A stretch of 40,987 nucleotides of DNA from Candidatus Omnitrophota bacterium (GTDB taxonomy: Bacteria > Omnitrophota > Gorgyraeia > Zapsychrales > Fredricksoniimonadaceae), in the NCBI GenBank assembly GCA_002753465.1, contig PEAF01000012.1, forward strand, positions 1 to 40,987, given 5' to 3'. The translations under genes and the position numbers were made by a program. Under the pieces are notes generated by a model. That model did no database searches. It had not been told where the DNA came from and saw nothing but the letters and a program-made list of their open reading frames with translations. This document shows positions 33,971-40,987 of this stretch, piece after piece. How positions within the stretch are numbered: the stretch's first letter is position 1; each line of letters opens with the position of its first letter.

Positions 33971-36900
33971 ATGCGCAAGGTTGTAGCTTTAGTAATTTTG
34001 GCAGCTTTCATCACGAATTCTTTCGTGCCGCCGAGCTATGCCCAGGCCTTGATGTCCATGCCAGGGGAAATGGTTGCTTTAAGTCAGTCTGTTCATTCCC
34101 CGGTTATGGCCGGCGTGAAGGTTTATAGCGACAACCCGTTCCGCTTTGATTTTATATTGGATCAGGGCGATGAATTTCGGGGACATGTACCATTAATTCG
34201 CGAAGCGAATTTGGTACGTGTCCCCGAAATTGATACCAACCGCCTCATCAAATACTTCCTCGCTTCATTAACCGTCCCTGAAAAAGACCTTTGGGTCAAC
34301 TTGTCGCCTTACGAGAAAGACCGGATCGTGCCTGAGGCTTTTGGGCAGACCGAGATGGGGCGGGATCTTCTGGCCCAGGATTATTTCCTTAAACAGCTAA
34401 CGTCGAGCTTATTGTTCCCGGAGGGTGATCTTGGAAAGAAATTCTGGGCTGAGATCTATAAGCAGGTACAGGCAAAGTTCGGTTCAACAGATATTCCTGT
34501 TGATACGTTTAATAAAGTCTGGATCATGCCCGCTAAAGCAGCTGTTTATGAGCATAAGGGTGTTGCTTATGTGGTGGAATCAAAGTTAAAGGTCATGCTG
34601 GAAAGTGATTATTTGGCAGAGCAAAACAACCTTATGCCAAACGGTCATGATACTCAAGACATTGCCAAGAATTTGATCCGAGAAATCATCCTGCCAGCCC
34701 TTGAAAAAGAAGTAAATGAGGGAAGGAATTTTACTCAACTTCGCCAGGTTTATAATTCGCTCATCCTTGCCACATGGTTCAAACGTAAGGTTATTCAAGC
34801 AAATCCGCTGAATTATTTTGTTGATCGAAATAAAATTACCGGTGTCAATACCGACGATCCGCAGGAAGCTCGAAAGATCTGGGCTCAATATGTCGAGGCT
34901 TTTAAGAAAGGTACATACAACTATATCAAGGATGAGAAGGACCCTCTTTTAGGTAAGGTTGTCCCGCACAAATATTTTGCGGGCGGCGTTGATTTCGGTT
35001 CTTCGTTGAATGAAGATCTGAATGTTCAGGACAAGATGGAAAATGCTGTGCGTCAGGGAATTGTGGATGCGGCTCAGGAAGGGCGTTTACTTCTTGTGTC
35101 GGCACAGATCGATGCAGCCCAAATCCAGTTTGAGAGTAAAGAGATCGTGCAGATATACCCTGGGACTGACTTTAAGGACGGGAAGATCCTGGGTGAGCAG
35201 GGAGAGCCAGTCGTTATTCAGAGTCGCCGCGATATTAATAATTACCTTAAGAATAATCCTCAGTTCACGGGTGTGGTCACAAATGTGCTGTTGAACGTGA
35301 CCGGTGGTTTTATTAATTTTAATGCCAGGAAGGTTTATTGGGCAAACCTCAAGGGGCATGAAAATGAACTGGTAACGGTTGTTCTTAAGAATGGGACCGT
35401 CGTCGAGGTCAGGGATAAGAATAATGCCAGTCTGTTTTCCATCGAGAATGCCGTTAAAATGTATCCCGAGGCTTCGTTTGAAGGCGGAAAACCTGTGGCA
35501 TCGTCAGCGGAACCTCTCATTTTCCGTGGTAAAACAGAACTTAACAAATTTTTAAAACAGAACCCCGGTTATTCGGGTGTCGTTACCGGCCTGCAGTTAC
35601 ATGGCGGTGGTGGATTGCTTAGTTTTAATGGGCAGGCAGTGTACTGGCATGACCGCAAAGGTTATGAAAACGCGCCTATTACTATCGTCATGAAAGATGG
35701 GATTGTTGAGGGTATTTTTGGGGAGAACCGGGAAAAACTGTATCCTTCTGCCGACAATCTGGTTTATTTCGGGAATGGTTATGAGCAGGGTGAAAAGCCT
35801 GATTTTAACGGTGCCACAGACCGCATTGCTTTGAATGCTTTTTTGGACAAGAACCCTTTATTTACGGGGACCATCGACAGGGTATATGTCAGCGGTGAGT
35901 TTTCTTTTAAAGATTTCAGGGGAATGAATTTACGGAGCGTGATCAGGGGGCTTGCCGGCGAGTATATACGTTTTGAAATGGAAGAAGGGAAGGTTGTTGC
36001 CATATTTACGGCCGATGGCAGGAATCTTTTTGCTTCAGAAGCTAGTTATGTTTATCAGGAAACCCTTGATGAGCATGGGAATAAGCTCAGTCCAGCCCCC
36101 ATTATCCTTACCAGCCGGCAGCACGTTAATGGCTTCCTTAATAAGAACCCTAATTTTACCGGTATCTTTACGCATATACAGCTATACCATGACGGGAATC
36201 TGAATCGTTTTAATTCGGGCTTTATGGAGCGCTGGCGTTTTGATGAGAAGGACCTGGACCTGGATGCGCTTTTGCCGAAGTTAATTGAAAAGGGCTATGT
36301 AAAAAATGGCCGTGTTGTTAAGAATTTAGAGGCATCTGACGAGAAAGAATTCGGAGTTAAGGCACCGGCCCTTAAAGCCGCGTTGACGGAGTGCCTGATG
36401 GGTTTTTACTGGAATGACATTGAAGGATACGGCGGGCGTCAGATCAATATCCATATGAAAGAGGGTTCCGTGGTAGGAGCCTACGATATGGAGACAGGCA
36501 AAAAGCTTTATCCGTATGACATGAACTTTATTTATGCCGGGGCACGCCTTGAGGACGGGAAGATCATCGGCGGGCGTTTGATCAATCCCAACGGCGGCAA
36601 GAGCAAGCGATCTGTGAACAGGATACTGAAATATTTTCCTGATTTTGACGGCGTTATTCATCATATGAGGACGGACAGCCGTGGGACTTTTGTTGATCTG
36701 AACGGGTACAAGTGCTGGGAAAGGCAGGAAGGACGCGTTATCCCTCTTGATGTGGTGATGCGTAAGGGAAGGCCCGAAGAAGTGTTCTCGCTCGAAAATG
36801 GCGAAAAAATGTACCCGCCGTTGCAAAATTTTATTTATACGGGGGCAGCGATGGTCAATGGCCGCAGGTTGGGGGGGAAGTTACTGAACACGAAGGGGAC

Positions 36901-39900
36901 ATACGCACGCTATACGCTAAACTTTCTTTTTAAGGATAATCCTAAATTTACCGGGGTCATTGAGAATACCCCGTTGACGCCAACGGGCATTGTCGGATGG
37001 CTTAACGGTGAGCATTATACGCAGCATTGGATGGCGAAAGAAGGCAGGAACGTTGACCTGCAGCTTGAAGACGGGAAGCTTGTCGGTGTTTTTCAAGACG
37101 GGGTGGCGCTGCATGCCTTGGCACAGAATTATATTTATTCAGGCAGCCGGGTAGAGTCCGGACAGGTGCTGGATGGGCGACTCATCACACCGTTGGGATT
37201 TACCAGCCGCAGCACACTTAACAAATTCCTCAAGAAAAGATACCCCTTATTCACCGGCGTGATCGACAAGGTCGTTTTAACAACGAAGGCGGAATTGGGA
37301 GTTATCAACGGGCGTGAGTATGGGAAGAGTTTTGCCGGATATGAGCAGGCCGCTGTCATGCTGGAGTTGCTGGAGGGAGAGGTTATCCGTATCTATGATC
37401 AGCAGGGAAAGCTGCTCTGGTCAGCCGATAAACGCCAGCACGCGATCGATACGATGGATGCTATGTGGAAGTCGGGCGATTTTGAGAACCTGGTTGATCT
37501 TTTCGGCCTGGAGGCGGCTAACCGGATCATTTATAACTTCCTGGGTGACATGACGCCCATGGATGTCATTAAACTCTCTCAGGAGTATGTAAATAAGTTC
37601 GCGCGTTATAAGAAGCGCCTGGTGCTAAGGAGAGAAAGAAAGCCTTTTGAAGAGTTCATTAAAACGGTGGATGGGATGGCGATCCTGACGGTTCATATGG
37701 ATTCCGGGTTCGCCGAGGTTGTGGCTCAGGAATTGTTCAGGATCATTTACGGATATATCGTTGAAGATCACCGCTTCATTAAGACCATTGAGACGGAGGC
37801 AAAGCGCGAAGATATAAATCCGATCCTGCGCCGGGCATTCAAGGATGTCATCAAACGCTTTGAGAAGGTTGACAAATTTGTCGTGAAGGGGGTCAAGAGC
37901 GGCACGCGCATGAAGCATTATCAGAAGGAAGGGACATTTTTTATCGTTGAAAAACAGGCCCAGGGTCAGCCCGTGCTGATCGCAGATGAACCCGGCTTGG
38001 GTAAGACGCTGCAAGTCCTTGCGGCCGCGGAAAATATTAATGAAGGTGCAGGTGCGAAGAAAGTCCTTATTATTTGTCCCAAGGTGGCTGTCAGGGATGT
38101 TTGGGTTAAACAGATCGACAGGCATTTACAGTCGGATGATAAGGTGTACGTCGTTAACAAGCGCCGCGGTATTAAGGACAGGATGAAACAGCTTCAGGAT
38201 TCCCGGTTCATCGTGGTTAATTATGAACTTCTTCAAGGCGCCTCGGCGCAGGAACTACGTGACGTGCTTAAGGGGTTGAATTTTGACATGATCATTGCCG
38301 ATGAGGTTCACCGTATCCGTAACGACAATCAGCTTGTGGAGGCCGTTAAGGGCTTTGATACAGGGTATAAGGTCCTTTTGACGGCATCTGCCCAGAAAGG
38401 CAGAAGCCTTGGCAAGATCTATAATCTACTGCACTGGCTTGACCCTAAACGTTACCCGGACGAAAAACGGGTGGATTTCTTGAAGCGTTACAATTCTCCC
38501 GCCGGTTTAAGGCGGCTTAAAGCGGAAATGCGCCAGTTCACGTTAAGGCGACATGGAGAGGATGTTCTTCCGGAGATGAAGAAGCTTTTTGTTGAGTATC
38601 ATCCCTTGCAGCTTGTTGGCGAGCAGGCCGTATTGTATCGCCAGATCGAACAGCAGATCCTTAAACAGATCCAGGATGGGAAAGAGCTTCCCAATCTTAT
38701 CGGATATTTTCAGTCGTTGATACGTGCATCCATTGACACATCACTCATCAGGAAGATGTATTTAACTGACCAGGAAAGCGGGCGGCGGCAGGAGCTTATT
38801 GCCGGCATCAGTTATATTGATGTTGACGGTAAGCAATACCAGGTTGCACTGGATAACGGACATGACGCGGTTTTCATCCGCAGCCGCAACGGGAAGGAAC
38901 CAGCCAGGCGCGTTGAATTTGACGGTAATAAAGGGGTTGTGCGGATCAACGGCAGGACCTTTGATGTTGAATTGATCCAGCGGCAGAGCGTTTCAGCCAA
39001 ATATGATGAAGTTGACAAGATCGTTGCTGATGTCGTCGGCGTAAAAGGTAAGAACCTGGTTGTCTTCACCGGGGTCGTCAAGACGGCGAATGACCTTAAG
39101 AAACGTTATAAGGAAAAAGGGATCAAAGTGAGGTTGATATCAGGTTACGTGCAAACCGGGGCGCGCGACAAGATACTCAGGGAGTTTCAGAATACGGATA
39201 ATAAAGAGCCGATGATCCTGGTGGCGACATATCAGACGCTGGGTGAGTCAGTTGACCTGACCAATGCCAGCGATGCGGTTTTGGTTGACAGCCCCTGGCA
39301 GGACCGCGACCAGATCATCCGTCGGTTGTACCGTATCGGTCAGGAAAGCAATGTCCATTTTCATATTTTACAGGCGCTTAAGACCATTGATGAGCATATT
39401 GAACGTGTCAATTGGGAAGCGGATATGTTCCATAAGATGGTCATGGATGAGTTCGGGAGGATCTATAACAGCGACAGTGAATTAATGGATTCCTACTTGT
39501 CAATGAGCGCTTACCGTGAACAGGAAGTTGAACTGTTGGATAAATTTCGTGCCGGGACGCGCGCGCTGGGTCCGAAGCAGAGCCGGGAGAGTGTCCTGGC
39601 GCCCATGGTGACGCACATCACCAAGAACGACAGTTATATTGTTTTTGACGGTAAGACCTTAACATCCCAGTTGGATGATAAAGACATGAATACATTGTCC
39701 CTGGATACGGTCAAACTGCTTTTATTGAACGCGGATAAGATCAATCCTGACGGAAAGCAGCTTTTAGGGAGATTCTTTACCCAGCGATTTGAGGATGAAG
39801 CCAAGGAGGGCGTGAGGGTTAAAGAGATGCTGCTCTGGCGTATTCTGGAAGAAATGATCCCCGGCTTTAAGGACATTGATTACGACGGGCATTTGGAATT

Positions 39901-40987
39901 TATCGTTGAGGCGGGATCGTATATTCTAAAACGCCTGATCAAAGACCCGTCAGTTACCCGCGACCAGATACTAGCCGATCAGCCGGATATCCCGCAGGCT
40001 TTGTATGATGAAACAATGTATTATCTCGACAGCTCCAACATTCTGAAGGCATTTTCAATGATGGGCCTGTTGCCGCAAACGTATTTCTTTGCCGGCGAAC
40101 TGATGGCATATGCCTCGCCGATCAAAATACATTATACCGAGGAGGGCGTCAGGTATTATGATCAGAAGATCGTTGATCAGATGGTGCCTGAATGGCGTAG
40201 ACCGACGGTTAAAGCCGACGCCGATGAAGACCTTCTGGTAACAATGGCTCGCGGCGTTAGGCCTTTAACGGTGCCTGAAGAGAAGTGGCTGGCGCATCAG
40301 GTGCGTTTAGGGAACAAGTCGGCTGAGGATGTACTGGTGGGGGCGAATTTACTCAATATGATCCGTATTTGCACCTATGCCCGGCATATTGTGCGCAAGA
40401 AGATGGGCGGCATTGTGGATATCCGTGAGCTTTATGGCGTCGGGAACCTGGCTTTGGTTACGGTTATACGGGCCTACGCTGAGAGCGAGGCGTTCTACAG
40501 CGTAAAGTTGTCTGATTATTTATCTTCACGTTTACCGGGCCTCGTTTACAGCACGGCTTTTGCCGAAGGGCAGAAGAGCCTGCAGCGCAGCCTTGATGCC
40601 CCGCTTAACGGGGATACGGACATGACGCTTATGGACGTGCAATCGGTGGCGCCGGTCGCAGAAAGCCAGATCCAGGAAAAGCAGCTCTATGGGAATTTCA
40701 GGCAGTTGCTCCTCGAGAAATTTACGCCTACGGATGCGGATATTATCGTTTTACATATTCTGGGGGGGCCTTCCCGGGATTCATTGGCTGAAGAATTTGC
40801 TGTCAGCCGGATGAAGGCGGGAGTTTATATTGATGAGGATGAAGCGTTGCGGCATGTGAATGACCTTATGGAGGCATTTGAGGGATTTAGGGATGCTTTG
40901 ATCGCCAAACTTGGAGCGAAGAAGGTGCTGGAAATGCTTTATTACGGCAAAAAGCACCGTGAGCAGGAAGATGTTGATAATGCAAAT
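33971..40987 (+). CDS. Giant exported multi-module protein, paralog 3 (partial, runs off window): shared N-module, ~100-aa tandem repeats, SNF2-type helicase, sigma-70-like C-terminus
   Basis: Not in the supplied ORF track (no stop in window). Manual translation in frame from ATG 33971 is open for 2339 codons to the edge. Signal peptide MRKVVALVILAAFITNSFVPPSYAQA; DEPGLGKT, DEVH and QIIRRLYRIGQ motifs. Confidence 0.9.
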   Translation, partial: MRKVVALVILAAFITNSFVPPSYAQALMSMPGEMVALSQSVHSPVMAGVKVYSDNPFRFDFILDQGDEFRGHVPLIREANLVRVPEIDTNRLIKYFLASLTVPEKDLWVNLSPYEKDRIVPEAFGQTEMGRDLLAQDYFLKQLTSSLLFPEGDLGKKFWAEIYKQVQAKFGSTDIPVDTFNKVWIMPAKAAVYEHKGVAYVVESKLKVMLESDYLAEQNNLMPNGHDTQDIAKNLIREIILPALEKEVNEGRNFTQLRQVYNSLILATWFKRKVIQANPLNYFVDRNKITGVNTDDPQEARKIWAQYVEAFKKGTYNYIKDEKDPLLGKVVPHKYFAGGVDFGSSLNEDLNVQDKMENAVRQGIVDAAQEGRLLLVSAQIDAAQIQFESKEIVQIYPGTDFKDGKILGEQGEPVVIQSRRDINNYLKNNPQFTGVVTNVLLNVTGGFINFNARKVYWANLKGHENELVTVVLKNGTVVEVRDKNNASLFSIENAVKMYPEASFEGGKPVASSAEPLIFRGKTELNKFLKQNPGYSGVVTGLQLHGGGGLLSFNGQAVYWHDRKGYENAPITIVMKDGIVEGIFGENREKLYPSADNLVYFGNGYEQGEKPDFNGATDRIALNAFLDKNPLFTGTIDRVYVSGEFSFKDFRGMNLRSVIRGLAGEYIRFEMEEGKVVAIFTADGRNLFASEASYVYQETLDEHGNKLSPAPIILTSRQHVNGFLNKNPNFTGIFTHIQLYHDGNLNRFNSGFMERWRFDEKDLDLDALLPKLIEKGYVKNGRVVKNLEASDEKEFGVKAPALKAALTECLMGFYWNDIEGYGGRQINIHMKEGSVVGAYDMETGKKLYPYDMNFIYAGARLEDGKIIGGRLINPNGGKSKRSVNRILKYFPDFDGVIHHMRTDSRGTFVDLNGYKCWERQEGRVIPLDVVMRKGRPEEVFSLENGEKMYPPLQNFIYTGAAMVNGRRLGGKLLNTKGTYARYTLNFLFKDNPKFTGVIENTPLTPTGIVGWLNGEHYTQHWMAKEGRNVDLQLEDGKLVGVFQDGVALHALAQNYIYSGSRVESGQVLDGRLITPLGFTSRSTLNKFLKKRYPLFTGVIDKVVLTTKAELGVINGREYGKSFAGYEQAAVMLELLEGEVIRIYDQQGKLLWSADKRQHAIDTMDAMWKSGDFENLVDLFGLEAANRIIYNFLGDMTPMDVIKLSQEYVNKFARYKKRLVLRRERKPFEEFIKTVDGMAILTVHMDSGFAEVVAQELFRIIYGYIVEDHRFIKTIETEAKREDINPILRRAFKDVIKRFEKVDKFVVKGVKSGTRMKHYQKEGTFFIVEKQAQGQPVLIADEPGLGKTLQVLAAAENINEGAGAKKVLIICPKVAVRDVWVKQIDRHLQSDDKVYVVNKRRGIKDRMKQLQDSRFIVVNYELLQGASAQELRDVLKGLNFDMIIADEVHRIRNDNQLVEAVKGFDTGYKVLLTASAQKGRSLGKIYNLLHWLDPKRYPDEKRVDFLKRYNSPAGLRRLKAEMRQFTLRRHGEDVLPEMKKLFVEYHPLQLVGEQAVLYRQIEQQILKQIQDGKELPNLIGYFQSLIRASIDTSLIRKMYLTDQESGRRQELIAGISYIDVDGKQYQVALDNGHDAVFIRSRNGKEPARRVEFDGNKGVVRINGRTFDVELIQRQSVSAKYDEVDKIVADVVGVKGKNLVVFTGVVKTANDLKKRYKEKGIKVRLISGYVQTGARDKILREFQNTDNKEPMILVATYQTLGESVDLTNASDAVLVDSPWQDRDQIIRRLYRIGQESNVHFHILQALKTIDEHIERVNWEADMFHKMVMDEFGRIYNSDSELMDSYLSMSAYREQEVELLDKFRAGTRALGPKQSRESVLAPMVTHITKNDSYIVFDGKTLTSQLDDKDMNTLSLDTVKLLLLNADKINPDGKQLLGRFFTQRFEDEAKEGVRVKEMLLWRILEEMIPGFKDIDYDGHLEFIVEAGSYILKRLIKDPSVTRDQILADQPDIPQALYDETMYYLDSSNILKAFSMMGLLPQTYFFAGELMAYASPIKIHYTEEGVRYYDQKIVDQMVPEWRRPTVKADADEDLLVTMARGVRPLTVPEEKWLAHQVRLGNKSAEDVLVGANLLNMIRICTYARHIVRKKMGGIVDIRELYGVGNLALVTVIRAYAESEAFYSVKLSDYLSSRLPGLVYSTAFAEGQKSLQRSLDAPLNGDTDMTLMDVQSVAPVAESQIQEKQLYGNFRQLLLEKFTPTDADIIVLHILGGPSRDSLAEEFAVSRMKAGVYIDEDEALRHVNDLMEAFEGFRDALIAKLGAKKVLEMLYYGKKHREQEDVDNAN
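34173..34231. repeat. 59-bp near-perfect inverted repeat (REP/MITE-like) in-frame inside the giant ORF
   Basis: AATTTCGGGGACATGTACCATTAATTCGC / GCGAATTTGGTACGTGTCCCCGAAATT arms; encodes EFRGHVPLIREANLVRVPEI. Confidence 0.93.
35141..37440 (+). repeat. About eight tandem ~100-aa protein repeats inside the giant ORF
   Basis: Recurring NPxFTGV-type motif near 35252, 35561, 35851, 36144, (degenerate 36370), 36645, 36936 and 37240, each followed by FNGxxYW..., xMKDGxV, LYPxxxNFIYxG and LGGxLI elements. Confidence 0.8.
37860..39480 (+). other. SNF2/SWI2-type helicase domain within the giant ORF
   Basis: LIADEPGLGKTLQVLAAAENI (37985-38008), LIICPKVAVRDVWVKQI, FIVVNYELL, MIIADEVHRIRN (38300), VLLTASAQ, VATYQTLGESVDLTNASDAVLVDSPWQDRDQIIRRLYRIGQ (to 39343). 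Confidence 0.9.
40232..40900 (+). other. Sigma-70-like module (regions ~1.2, 2 and 4) within the giant ORF
   Basis: PLTVPEEKWLAHQVRLGNKSAEDVLVGANLLNMIRICTYARHIV, VDIRELYGVGNLALVTVIRAY, SLDAPLNGDTDMTLMDV, FTPTDADIIVLHILGGPSRDSLAEEFAVSRMKAGVYIDEDEALRHV follow the order of primary sigma-factor motifs. Confidence 0.65.

Noticed and set aside
34586-39876. Many small ORFs on both strands in this interval of the track
   Set aside because: They lie inside the continuous giant ORF 33971..40987, which the track omitted because it has no stop in the window.
1-40987. CRISPR arrays, rRNA genes, transposases or integrases
   Set aside because: None seen: no regular repeat-spacer array, no rRNA signature sequence, and no translated ORF with DDE, HUH or tyrosine/serine recombinase motifs.

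Overview
The window looks like part of a chromosome from an uncultured bacterium. Omnitrophota-like ancestry is my guess from the protein families and is not proven here. The first ~22.4 kb is mostly ordinary: an rsmD-coaD-yceD-rpmF-plsX-fabH-fabD cluster, a HAD/PlsC pair, a sensor kinase/FadL/receiver/HD-GYP signalling block, a full MoxR-DUF58-BatA/B/C/D/E-type operon, and a small cysQ-like/YhcH/CvfB/YehS group. A tRNA-Lys(CTT) gene follows, then a GC-rich structured intergenic segment, a small membrane protein and a TMTC-like membrane/TPR protein. The main point of interest is ~25.6-41 kb. It holds three paralogous exported proteins that share a ~300-aa N-terminal module but carry unrelated C-terminal cargo: (1) a possibly DUF535/VirK-like protein, (2) a GH13 alpha-amylase-like protein, (3) an ORF of at least 2339 aa. 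The third ORF is missing from the supplied track because it runs off the window end. It combines about eight tandem ~100-aa repeats, a SNF2-type helicase and a degenerate sigma-70-like C-terminus. Small GGGGACAyGT...ACGTGTCCCC palindromic elements sit in-frame inside the N-terminal modules of paralogs 1 and 3, twice at the same loop. This suggests a protein-coding palindromic/REP-like mobile element. A decayed copy of the tRNA-Lys 3' end plus its terminator lies ~3 kb downstream of the tRNA.
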